A stretch of 64,000 bases of DNA. Origin: Profundibacterium mesophilum KAUST100406-0324 (lineage in GTDB: Bacteria > Pseudomonadota > Alphaproteobacteria > Rhodobacterales > Rhodobacteraceae). The first letter of the stretch is position 1. The number at the start of each line of letters is the position of its first letter. Under the pieces are notes generated by a model. The model was not told the DNA's origin, did no database searches, and saw only the letters and a list, made by a program, of their open reading frames with translations. The position numbers and the translations under genes are program-made. The stretch is from NCBI RefSeq assembly GCF_009835145.1, contig NZ_APKE01000022.1:1-64000 (forward strand), written 5' to 3'. Positions 55,992 through 63,112 of this stretch are shown here, one piece after another.

Positions 55992-56884
55992 CGAGATGTC
56001 TCCATGTCAAGAAGATAGGTCGCCATCGCCGCGCGGTCAGCATCGCTCAGGAACGCAGTTCCGTAATTCACCACTTCGCCCATGCTTGCGCCGAACACGT
56101 CACCGTCGGGCATGATACCCGTTTTCAGCGCATAGGCGAGGCTTCCGGCATCATACCCCTTCTCGCGCAGGGCGTCCGAGGTGATGGCCGGCGACGTACC
56201 GCCGCCCGGCAGGTTCCGGGCTCCCTCGTAGTTGAGCGCGGGAACGCGGGCGCCGGCAAAGTTGCGCCCGGTGTGACAGGCCGCGCAATGGGCCACCCCC
56301 TCGACCAGCCAGCGTCCCCGGTTCCAGACCGCGCTCCGGCCCTCGACGGGGGTCGTGGGCGGCGGGGCGAGGTAGGCGGCGCGCCAAATCTTCAGGCCCC
56401 AGCGCTGATCGAAGGGGAAGGCGAGCTCATGGGCCGGCGCGGCACCGGATGCGGCCGGCACCGTCTGGAAAGCGGCCCACAGGTCGGCGATGTCCTGATC
56501 GCTCAGCCGCGCGTAGAAGGGATAGGGAAAGGACGGGTAATAGGGCTGCCCGTTCGGCGAGATCCCCTGGCGCAGCGCGCGGGCGAAATCCTCGACGCTC
56601 CAGGCGCCGATCCCGGCCTGCGGATCGGTGGTGAGGTTGGGGGGATGGAAGATGCCGAAATCGGTCTTGAGCGGGGCACCCCCCGCGAGCGGCGCGCCGC
56701 CCCCTTCGACATCGGTATGGCAGGCGATGCATCCCCCCGCCCGCGCAAGGTAGGCACCCCGATCGGCGTCCCCCACGAGGGTGATGGGGGCCACGTCCCG
56801 ACCGATCGGCCAGACAATGACGGCGGCAAGCCCCGCGGCGCCCAGCGCGGCGAGGCTCGACAAAACGACAGCGATCTTGCGCAT
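55988..56884 (-). CDS. Dihaem cytochrome c of the oxidase operon
   Basis: 298-residue exported protein with two cytochrome c domains. The first haem motif is C-I-A-C-H (about residue 52), the second C-A-A-C-H (about 200). Each domain has a downstream Met region (SPNGQPYYPSFPYPF and the TGIMPDGDVFGASM segment). The layout is that of dihaem subunits that pass electrons from dehydrogenases, for example the alcohol/aldehyde-dehydrogenase cytochrome type. The stop overlaps the oxidase start by 4 bp (ATGA). It follows the cytochrome c' gene by 3 bp. Confidence 0.9.
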   Translation of the reverse strand: MRKIAVVLSSLAALGAAGLAAVIVWPIGRDVAPITLVGDADRGAYLARAGGCIACHTDVEGGGAPLAGGAPLKTDFGIFHPPNLTTDPQAGIGAWSVEDFARALRQGISPNGQPYYPSFPYPFYARLSDQDIADLWAAFQTVPAASGAAPAHELAFPFDQRWGLKIWRAAYLAPPPTTPVEGRSAVWNRGRWLVEGVAHCAACHTGRNFAGARVPALNYEGARNLPGGGTSPAITSDALREKGYDAGSLAYALKTGIMPDGDVFGASMGEVVNYGTAFLSDADRAAMATYLLDMETSR

Positions 56885-56887
56885 GTG

Positions 56888-57481
56888 TCAGTCGCTCTTG
56901 GAACGGAAGCTGCTGTGGCAGGCCGCGCAGGTCTTGGCGATCTGTGCGAAGATCTCCCCCGCCGGCAGGTCCGCGAGCGCCGCCGCGTCGACGGGTGCCG
57001 CCCCGCCGCCCATCATGCCGGCCGCACCGCCGGACATGCCGCCGCCCATCATGCCGCCGGCGCCCATCATGTCCGATGCCGAACCGCCGCCGGAAGCGGA
57101 TGCCGACCCGGTGCCGCGCGGCGCGGCCTGCTCGAGCGCGCCGGCAAGACGCGCGAGCTGTTCGGACAGGCGCTCGAACTCCTCCCAGTTCGTCCAGACG
57201 GCGTCGGTGGCGAGGGATTTCTCGCGGCTGCCATCCTCGGGGAAGAGGTCGGTCAACGCGGTGCCGGCGTGATTGCCGATGACCTGCGCGGCCGAGGCGA
57301 CCGCCGCCGCGTCGTAATCCTGCTCTCCGCGCATCATCGGCGCGATGCGTGCCACGGCCTTTTTCATGGCGCTCATGCCCTGCATGCGCTCGAGGACGAT
57401 GCCGGTCGCGCCGTTATGCGCGGTCGCGGCGACGGCGATTGTGCCCGCGAGGGCGGCGATGATGCCGATCTTGATGTTCAT
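56888..57481 (-). CDS. Cytochrome c' family protein with Met/Gly-rich insert
   Basis: 197-residue exported protein of the cytochrome c' (four-helix bundle) family with the haem motif C185-A-A-C188-H189 close to the C-terminus. The N-terminal helix has the family's Arg-Met (VLERMQGMSAMK). Between the third helix and the haem helix lies an insert (about 122-162) rich in Gly, Ser and Met (seven Met in residues 138-157), which canonical proteins of about 130 residues lack. It might bind Cu(I) through thioethers. The signal peptide ends near A-T-A-H. It is in the middle of the oxidase operon. Confidence 0.88.
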   Translation of the reverse strand: MNIKIGIIAALAGTIAVAATAHNGATGIVLERMQGMSAMKKAVARIAPMMRGEQDYDAAAVASAAQVIGNHAGTALTDLFPEDGSREKSLATDAVWTNWEEFERLSEQLARLAGALEQAAPRGTGSASASGGGSASDMMGAGGMMGGGMSGGAAGMMGGGAAPVDAAALADLPAGEIFAQIAKTCAACHSSFRSKSD

Positions 57482-57506
57482 GTTGTATCCTTCGGAAAAT
57501 CATTGG

Positions 57507-57890
57507 TCAGAGGGTGATCTTCGCGAAGGATCGTGGGGGCGGCGGATCGAAGCCGGTCTGCCGGGACAGCCGGCTGCAAGCCGAATGCGAAACCCGCTGG
57601 CCCACGGACCGTTGGGCGGCCGGCAGGACAGCGTGCTCCGGTGCGGGGAACGGGGCGCTGCATCCGTTGCCCACGGGCGAGCAGTCGTCGGGGGCGGCGC
57701 TGGGACCGGCATGATCATGCTCGCGCGCGGCCGAGGGCGCATGCGGCGCGGTGCCATGCGCCGTGGCCACGTCATGCGCGGCAAGGGCCGCCGCATCCGC
57801 CGAGCGCAGCCCGCCGGAGACCACGAGCGCGAGCACGGCGAGCATCAGCACGGGCGCGAGACACGCGCGGTATCGGCGCAGGAGCCGCAT
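57507..57890 (-). CDS. Small exported His-rich protein in copper operon
   Basis: 127-residue protein with an N-terminal signal or anchor (about 9-32) and a region rich in His, Ala and Pro (about 38-70, including A-R-E-H-D-H-A-G). Three Cys (CSPVGNGCS and HSAC) and a C-terminal P-P-P-P-R-S-F-A-K segment follow. Small copper-linked periplasmic proteins of the DUF2946 kind have this look, but I cannot assign it. Its ATG overlaps the upstream cytochrome stop by one base (TGATG), which supports it as a true gene. Confidence 0.65.
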   Translation of the reverse strand: MRLLRRYRACLAPVLMLAVLALVVSGGLRSADAAALAAHDVATAHGTAPHAPSAAREHDHAGPSAAPDDCSPVGNGCSAPFPAPEHAVLPAAQRSVGQRVSHSACSRLSRQTGFDPPPPRSFAKITL

Positions 57891-58363
57891 CACTCGATGC
57901 CGTTCTCTTCCTGCAGACGCCGCACGTAGGCGACGATATTGCCCACATCGCCATTGGTCAGCCCCTCGACCGGAGGCATGTTGCCGAATGTCCAGTGATG
58001 GGCCCGGACGCCGTTCTTCACGGCAAGCTGGAATGCCATGTCGCCGTGATGGCTCGGCTCGTAGATCTTGTGCACGAGCGGGGGGGCGACGCCGTTCTGT
58101 CCGGCCGCGTTCTGGCCATGGCAGGCCGCGCAGGCCGCGTTGAACGCGGTCTCTCCCAGGGCGGCGCGACCTTCGAAGGCGGCTGGGACCACGACCTCGA
58201 CGATGGGTGCGCCGGCCTCCAGCGCATCGGTGTCGGGGGGCGTCATCGAATGGCCGGCCATTTCGCCGGGCGCGGGACCCTCCGGGCCGGATGCCCAGAG
58301 GGCAAGGCCGACCACCGCCGCGAGGGCAAAGGCAATCAGGATCACGTTTCTGGGCATCGGCAT
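57890..58363 (-). CDS. Membrane-anchored cytochrome c, first gene of the oxidase operon
   Basis: 157-residue protein with an uncleaved-looking N-terminal helix (about 6-24, VILIAFALAAVVGLALWAS), a linker with Met-Ala-Gly-His-Ser-Met, and a class I cytochrome c domain. The haem motif is C-A-A-C-H-G, and a candidate axial Met is in FGNMPPVEGL. His pairs (YEPSHHGD, RAHHW) resemble those in copper-associated cytochromes. The start at 58363 is chosen for a short n-region; ATG 58357 is also possible. It leads a six-gene run with gaps of 25 bp or less. Confidence 0.87.
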   Translation of the reverse strand: MPMPRNVILIAFALAAVVGLALWASGPEGPAPGEMAGHSMTPPDTDALEAGAPIVEVVVPAAFEGRAALGETAFNAACAACHGQNAAGQNGVAPPLVHKIYEPSHHGDMAFQLAVKNGVRAHHWTFGNMPPVEGLTNGDVGNIVAYVRRLQEENGIE

Positions 58364-58540
58364 CCTTGTCGAGCTCGCGTGCATCTTGCGGTCGCCGGGA
58401 TCATCCATCCCCGGCAAGGGTGGCCGAACGGGCCCGCACGGCGCCGGGACGCCCTAGCCCGATTGGCCCTTGGCCCCGGCGGGGATTGCTGCCTCGACCT
58501 GCCCGATGCACGTTCGGTTTCTTGGTTGGCGCCCCTTTGG

Positions 58541-58565
58541 CCATATTCCAGCGCGGGAGGGTCAA
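58541..58565 (-). promoter_or_regulatory. Weak CueR-like site upstream of the oxidase operon
   Basis: On the minus strand TTGACC at 58565-58560 starts a degenerate dyad (ACCCTCC...GGAATAT) that resembles the copA promoter arm. I see no good -10 at 19 bp, and the site is about 180 bp before the first gene. It is suggestive only. Confidence 0.25.
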
Positions 58566-58613
58566 GCCGGTTCTCATCACGAGCGAGTGATAGCGGACGG
58601 CGGGGCGCCAAGA

Positions 58614-59606
58614 TCAGATCATCGAGGGAACGACCATGTCGGGCGGGCGGTGCCCGTCGGCGAATGTCTTGATGTTGATGATCACCTTCTCGCCCATCTC
58701 GATCCGTCCCTCGACCGTGGCCGAGCCCATATGCGGCAGCAGCACCACGTTCGGCAGCTCGCGCAGCTGCGGATTGATCGCGGCGCCGTGCTCGAACACG
58801 TCGAGCCCCGCACCTGCCAGCTCGCCGGCCCGCAGGCCGCGCGTCAGGGCGTTCTCGTCAATCACCTCGCCGCGCGATGTGTTCACGATCACCGCCGTCG
58901 GTTTCATCAGCTTGAGCCGGCGCGCATTCACCAGATGGAAGGTCGAGGGCGTGTGGGGGCAGTTCACCGAAAGGATATCGACCCGCGCCATCATCTGGTC
59001 GAGGCTCTCCCAATAGGTCGCGCCCGCCTGCTCCTCGATCTCGGGGCGCAGACGCGTGCGGTTGTGATAATGCACCTGCATCCCGAAGACGGCCGCCCGG
59101 CGCGCCACTGCCTGCCCGATCCGCCCCATGCCGAGGATGCCGAGACGCCGCCCGGCAAGGCGCCCGCCCATGAAGGCCGTGGGCGCCCAGCCGGCCCAGC
59201 CCTCCGATTGCATCGCGGCAAGCCCCTCGGGGATGCGGCGGGTGACCGCGAGCAGCAGCGCGAGGGTCATGTCGGCGGTGTCGTCGGTGGACACGCCCGG
59301 CGTGTTCGACACGAGGATGCCGCGCTGGCGGGCGGTGTGAACGTCGATATTGTCCACGCCTGCGCCGTAGTTGGCGATCAGCTTGAGCCGGTCTCCGGCT
59401 CGGGCGAGGAGCGGCGCGTCGATCCGGTCGGTCACGGCGGGAACCAGGATGTCGGCGCTCTGCATGGCGCTGGCGAGTTCCTCGCGGCTCATCGGGCGAT
59501 CATCCTCGCCATGGCGCAGCGACACGTCGAACAGCTCGCCCAGCCTCTTTTCCACCACTTCGGGCAGCCGTCGCGTGACGACAACACTCAACCGATCCGC
59601 AGCCAT
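58614..59606 (-). CDS. D-2-hydroxyacid dehydrogenase (glyoxylate/hydroxypyruvate reductase type)
   Basis: 330-residue NAD(P)-dependent enzyme. The NAD loop is GILGMGRIGQAVARRA. The catalytic Arg lies in ANYGAGVDNIDV and the NTSRGEVIDE region, the Glu in LDVFEHG and the His in LLPHMGSAT. It interconverts 2-oxoacids and D-2-hydroxyacids, most likely glyoxylate/glycolate or hydroxypyruvate/glycerate. The start MAADRLSV at 59606 is standard; the long in-frame extension is antisense to the SH3 gene. It is divergent from the SH3-domain gene across 138 bp. Confidence 0.9.
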   Translation of the reverse strand: MAADRLSVVVTRRLPEVVEKRLGELFDVSLRHGEDDRPMSREELASAMQSADILVPAVTDRIDAPLLARAGDRLKLIANYGAGVDNIDVHTARQRGILVSNTPGVSTDDTADMTLALLLAVTRRIPEGLAAMQSEGWAGWAPTAFMGGRLAGRRLGILGMGRIGQAVARRAAVFGMQVHYHNRTRLRPEIEEQAGATYWESLDQMMARVDILSVNCPHTPSTFHLVNARRLKLMKPTAVIVNTSRGEVIDENALTRGLRAGELAGAGLDVFEHGAAINPQLRELPNVVLLPHMGSATVEGRIEMGEKVIINIKTFADGHRPPDMVVPSMI

Positions 59607-59744
59607 GCCCGCAGCCTCCAACTTTTCTTTGCACTTTTCGTGCCGCAAGGTGACAAGGAACGCGGCCCGCCGCAAGATGCGGCGCGTCCCCTCAACCATA
59701 AGTCCCGGCCCGCCCGAGGCCGGCACCGGGAGCCGGCAGGCAGA

Positions 59745-60386
59745 ATGACACGATCGACCTCTCCGACCGCTGCCCTGATCGCGACCGCCACGATCTGCGC
59801 GATGCTGTCCGTCCTGCCCGCGGCGGCCCAGCAAGCTGCCGGGGGCGCGGCGCCGGCCGGAACGCCCCCCCCGGAGGACACGGATCGAACCGGGGACGCC
59901 GCGGATGGCGGGACGGCCGCCGCGCCGGCACCGCCCGAACGCGCATCCCGAGCGCCGCGCCTCGGGCCCGTGACGAACCTGCCGATGCCGCGCTTCGTCT
60001 CGCTCAAGGCACGCGAGGGCAACGTGCGGCGCGGTCCCTCGCTCAGTCACAGGATCGACTGGGTCTTCACCCGCAAGGACATGCCGTTGCAGATCACCGC
60101 GGAATACGGCCACTGGCGCCGCGTGCAGGATCGCGACGGTGTCGGCGGCTGGGTGCATTACTCTCTCCTCTCGGGCGTGCGCACCGTGCTGATCGAGGCC
60201 GATCAGGCGCCCATGCTCGACCGCCCGGAACCCGATGCCGCGATCACCGCGATCGCCGAACGCGGCGTGGTGGCGCGGTTGGAGGAATGCCTGCCCGACT
60301 GGTGCCGGCTCGAGGCGGGAGGCTATGACGGCTGGGTCCGGCGCGACGCCTTCTGGGGGATCGGAGCGAACGAGCTGCCGGAATGA
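59745..60386 (+). CDS. Periplasmic SH3-domain protein
   Basis: 213-residue exported protein. The signal peptide (about 1-28) ends at P-A-A-A-Q. A Pro/Ala/Gly-rich linker (29-75) follows, then two bacterial SH3-like repeats: FVSLKAREGNVRRGPSLSHR to WVHYSLL, and a second around AAITAIAERGVVARLEEC to WVRRDAFWG. Such domains bind cell-wall peptides. Two Cys in the second repeat (EECLPDWCRL) may form a disulphide. It overlaps the CDF transporter gene by 4 bp. Confidence 0.85.
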   Translation: MTRSTSPTAALIATATICAMLSVLPAAAQQAAGGAAPAGTPPPEDTDRTGDAADGGTAAAPAPPERASRAPRLGPVTNLPMPRFVSLKAREGNVRRGPSLSHRIDWVFTRKDMPLQITAEYGHWRRVQDRDGVGGWVHYSLLSGVRTVLIEADQAPMLDRPEPDAAITAIAERGVVARLEECLPDWCRLEAGGYDGWVRRDAFWGIGANELPE

Positions 60387-61405
60387 GCGGCAGGCAAAAC
60401 GACGCGCGGCCGCCCGCCGGGGGGGACATGCGCCCCGAAGACGCGCGCCGCGACAACCGCCGGGCGATCCTTGCCTCGGTCGCCGTCGCCCTCGTGCTGG
60501 TGGGGGCGAAACTCTGGGCCTTCGCGGCGACGGGCGCGCTTTCGGTCGCGGCCTCGCTTGCCGATTCGGCGCTCGACCTCATCGTTTCGCTGGGCGGGCT
60601 GACCGCGGTCATCTATGCCGCGCGGCCACCCGACGAGGATCATGCCTTCGGCCACGGATCGGTCGAGGATCTCGCGGCATTGGGCCAAAGCCTCTTCATC
60701 GCCGTTTCGGCGATCGTCATCGCCGCCAGCGGAATCGCGCACCTGGTCTCGGGCCGCGCGTCGCCCCTTTCGGCCGAGGGGCCGGGCATCGCGGTCATGA
60801 GCCTGTCGATCGTCCTGACGCTCGGCCTCGTGAGCTATCAGGGGCGGATCGCGAGGCGGACGCAGAACCGCGTCGTCTCGGCGGACCGGCTGCATTACAT
60901 CGGGGATCTTCTGCCCAATATCGGCGCCGTGGCCGCGCTCGGGGCCTCAGCGGCATTCGGCATCGTGGCGATAGACGCGATCGTCGCGATCGCGGCGGCG
61001 CTCGTGCTGTTGACCGGGGCTTGGCGAATCGGGATCGGCGCATGGGACGCCCTGATGGACAAGGCGGCCGATCCGGAGACCGTCGCCGGAATCGAGCGGA
61101 TCGCGTCCGAGGCACCCGGCGTGCACGGCTTTCATGACCTCAAGACCCGCCGCGCCGGCAGCCGGGTCTTCGTGAACCTTCATATCGAGCTGGACGGGGC
61201 ACAGAGCCTGAGCGATGCCCACGAGGTCGGGGCCGAGCTGCACCGCGCGATCCTGCGGCATTATCCGCAATGCGAGGTAATCATCCACAAGGACCCTCTG
61301 CGTCCCGGGCGCCGGGCCGCAAGGCGGCAAGACCCTTCGGGCGGACGCGGGGAGGCGGGCGGACGGGAGCGCCCGTCCGCCCCGGGACCGATCAGTGAAC
61401 GCTGA
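60383..61405 (+). CDS. Cation diffusion facilitator (CDF) metal transporter
   Basis: 340-residue inner-membrane antiporter for divalent metals such as Zn2+, Fe2+ or Co2+. Six helices are visible. The metal-site motifs are A-D-S-A-L-D in helix 2 and H-Y-I-G-D in helix 5; DEDHAFGHGSVED follows helix 2. The C-terminal cytosolic domain (about 225-320) has the ferredoxin-like HELKTRRAGSRVFVNLH-type fold. The last residues are Arg/Gly-rich. The Asp-based site argues against Cu(I) despite the nearby copper genes. Its 3' end overlaps the convergent DUF1150 gene by 14 bp. Confidence 0.9.
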   Translation: MSGRQNDARPPAGGDMRPEDARRDNRRAILASVAVALVLVGAKLWAFAATGALSVAASLADSALDLIVSLGGLTAVIYAARPPDEDHAFGHGSVEDLAALGQSLFIAVSAIVIAASGIAHLVSGRASPLSAEGPGIAVMSLSIVLTLGLVSYQGRIARRTQNRVVSADRLHYIGDLLPNIGAVAALGASAAFGIVAIDAIVAIAAALVLLTGAWRIGIGAWDALMDKAADPETVAGIERIASEAPGVHGFHDLKTRRAGSRVFVNLHIELDGAQSLSDAHEVGAELHRAILRHYPQCEVIIHKDPLRPGRRAARRQDPSGGRGEAGGRERPSAPGPISER

Positions 61406-61619
61406 CCGGTGCCATGTCGTTCTGCCGCGCCACGACGAAGGCGAGATTGCGGTCCGCGACGAGGGCGAGACGGTCGCCGACGGCGTTATGCACCGCGTAG
61501 AGCCGCTCGAGCCCTTCCGCCTGCTCCTGCATCTCTTGCGGGAGCTCGTCGACCGCGACGGGCCGCACATAGACGATGTTGTCGGCCGTTTCGGGGAGAA
61601 TGTCGGTTTTCATATCCAT
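61392..61619 (-). CDS. DUF1150 family protein
   Basis: 75-residue cytosolic protein of DUF1150, an alphaproteobacterial family of unknown function. The conserved features are I-V-Y-V-R-P-V, the L-Y-A-V-H segment and the closing R-N-L-A-F-V-V-A-R-Q-N-D-M-A-P-V-S-V-H-spaced residues. It lies 14 bp after the small heat-shock gene on the same strand, a common pairing, so it is probably part of the heat-shock response. Confidence 0.85.
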   Translation of the reverse strand: MDMKTDILPETADNIVYVRPVAVDELPQEMQEQAEGLERLYAVHNAVGDRLALVADRNLAFVVARQNDMAPVSVH

Positions 61620-61633
61620 GACGTGCTCTTTCT

Positions 61634-62047
61634 CTACTCGTTCGATATCCGGATCGTGCGTATCTGCCGATCAGGCTGTGTGCGCTCCAGATCGAGGTGA
61701 AGCAGACCGTTACGCAACTCGGCCCCTCCCACCTCAACACCGTCGGCAAGCACAAAGGTCCGCTGGAACTGACGGGCGGCGATGCCGCGGTGAAGAAACA
61801 GGCGCGTGTCCTCGGGCTCGGTCTGGCGGCCGCGCACGATAAGCTGCCGGTCCTCGACCGTGATCGACAGGTCGTCATCGGAGAAGCCGGCCACGGCGAG
61901 GGTGATGCGATAGGCCGTCTCGCTCGTCTGCTCTATGTTGTAGGGAGGGTATCCGCCCGTATCGGTCTTGGCCGTCCGTTCGACAAGGCGTTCGAGTTGC
62001 TCGAAGCCAAGCAGAAAGGGATGCGAGCCCAAAGCCATCTTCGTCAT
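61634..62047 (-). CDS. Hsp20-family small heat-shock chaperone
   Basis: 137-residue alpha-crystallin-domain chaperone of the IbpA type that holds unfolded proteins. The N-terminus has the HPFLLGFEQLERLVER motif of alphaproteobacterial class A proteins. The crystallin domain runs from about residue 35 (YPPYNIEQTSETAYRITLAV) to 120 (ELRNGLLHLDLE). The C-terminal anchoring I-R-T-I-R-I provides the I-x-I motif. The ATG at 62047 is preceded by AAGGA; an upstream in-frame ATG at 62065 is less well placed. Confidence 0.92.
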   Translation of the reverse strand: MTKMALGSHPFLLGFEQLERLVERTAKTDTGGYPPYNIEQTSETAYRITLAVAGFSDDDLSITVEDRQLIVRGRQTEPEDTRLFLHRGIAARQFQRTFVLADGVEVGGAELRNGLLHLDLERTQPDRQIRTIRISNE

Positions 62048-62113
62048 GGACACGTCCTTCATCAAGCGACTGTGTGTTCCGGCGGTCCCGTTGCGGCGAC
62101 CGCCCCTGTCATC

Positions 62114-62143
62114 AATATGGGAAGCATGATGGACCCGCGCAAG
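62114..62143 (-). promoter_or_regulatory. Candidate RpoH (heat-shock) promoter of hsp20
   Basis: On the minus strand CTTGCG (62143-62138) and CCCATATT (62121-62114) are spaced by 16 bp, close to sigma-32-type CTTGAA / CCCCATNT elements. The distance to the hsp20 start is 67 bp. Confidence 0.4.
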
Positions 62144-62189
62144 AGCACGGGCTTGCCCGGCGCGGCGCTTTGCGGCATCTTCGGCGCAA

Positions 62190-62426
62190 ATGAACGATCA
62201 ATCGCCCCAGAAGCCCGGCTCCGCGAAGATGGACCATGACGACGTCCTGCGCGTCGAACTGGCCGTGCTCAAGTGTGAGCATCGCGATCTCGACGAAGCG
62301 GTCGCGGCACTGCATGGTGGACTGTCCGACGCGCTGACGCTGCAGCGACTCAAGCGGCGCAAGCTGCTCCTCAAGGACAAGATCGCCGCGATCGAGGACA
62401 GGCTCTTTCCCGACATCATCGCCTGA
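62190..62426 (+). CDS. DUF465 (YdcH-like) small protein
   Basis: 78-residue predominantly helical cytosolic protein of the DUF465 family. The domain covers residues about 20-75: KCEHRDLDEAVAALHGG, LTLQRLKRRKLLLKDKIAAIE and the short D-P/FPDI end, a pattern of two antiparallel helices. The function is unknown. It stands alone between the divergent hsp20 gene and purE. Confidence 0.85.
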   Translation: MNDQSPQKPGSAKMDHDDVLRVELAVLKCEHRDLDEAVAALHGGLSDALTLQRLKRRKLLLKDKIAAIEDRLFPDIIA

Positions 62427-62626
62427 GCCGCATCGGGCGCACCGCTCCCTCAAGGGGTTGCCCGGCACGCGGGCGAAGCCGCGCGGATCCCCCGGCCCAC
62501 GGGCCCCTCGGCGCGCCGATATCCCCGAAGGCCAAGCTCCGGCGGGCACGGTTGCGCCCCGCGATGCCGCCGCTATGATCGCCGGCGGCCGCCAAGGCCG
62601 GTCTTGTCACGGTTGCGGAGAAAGCG

Positions 62627-63112
62627 ATGGGCGCGCGGGTCGGAATCATCATGGGTAGCCAGTCCGACTGGCCAACGATGCGCGAGGCCGCCGAGATCCT
62701 CGGCACGCTCGGCGTGACGCATGAGCGCCGGATCGTCTCCGCGCATCGCACGCCCGACAGGCTGTGGGATTACGGCCGCGGGGCCGTCGATGCCGGCCTG
62801 CAGGTGATCATCGCCGGCGCCGGCGGGGCCGCGCATCTGCCGGGAATGGTCGCCTCCAAGACACGCGTGCCGGTGATCGGCGTGCCGGTCCAGACACGGG
62901 CCCTCGGCGGGCTCGACAGCCTTTATTCCATCGTGCAGATGCCGCGCGGCTTTCCCGTCGGCACAATGGCGATCGGTGCGGCGGGCGCTTTCAACGCCGG
63001 TCTCATGGCGGCCGGCATCCTCGCGCTCAACGATCCCGAGCTCGCCGCCAGGCTCGAGGCGTGGCGCTCCGAGCTGTCGGCCTCGATCCCGCAGGAGCCG
63101 GTCGATGAGTGA
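62627..63112 (+). CDS. purE: N5-carboxyaminoimidazole ribonucleotide mutase
   Basis: 161-residue class I PurE that converts N5-CAIR to CAIR in purine synthesis. The blocks [38 protein letters not shown] and [22 protein letters not shown] are all present, and the catalytic His is in S-A-H-R-T. GGAGAAAGCG precedes the ATG. It overlaps purK by 8 bp, the standard purEK operon. Confidence 0.97.
   Translation: MGARVGIIMGSQSDWPTMREAAEILGTLGVTHERRIVSAHRTPDRLWDYGRGAVDAGLQVIIAGAGGAAHLPGMVASKTRVPVIGVPVQTRALGGLDSLYSIVQMPRGFPVGTMAIGAAGAFNAGLMAAGILALNDPELAARLEAWRSELSASIPQEPVDE

Noticed and set aside
54142-58363. Nitrite-reductase or denitrification cluster as alternative reading of the oxidase-cytochrome operon
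   Set aside because: The oxidase has four-copper laccase motifs, including H-C-H with all trinuclear His pairs, not the two-domain NirK pattern, and it borders copA, cueR and copZ.
62127-62237. 37-codon plus-strand frame before the DUF465 gene
   Set aside because: It overlaps the real start of the DUF465 gene in another frame and lies on the presumed hsp20 promoter.
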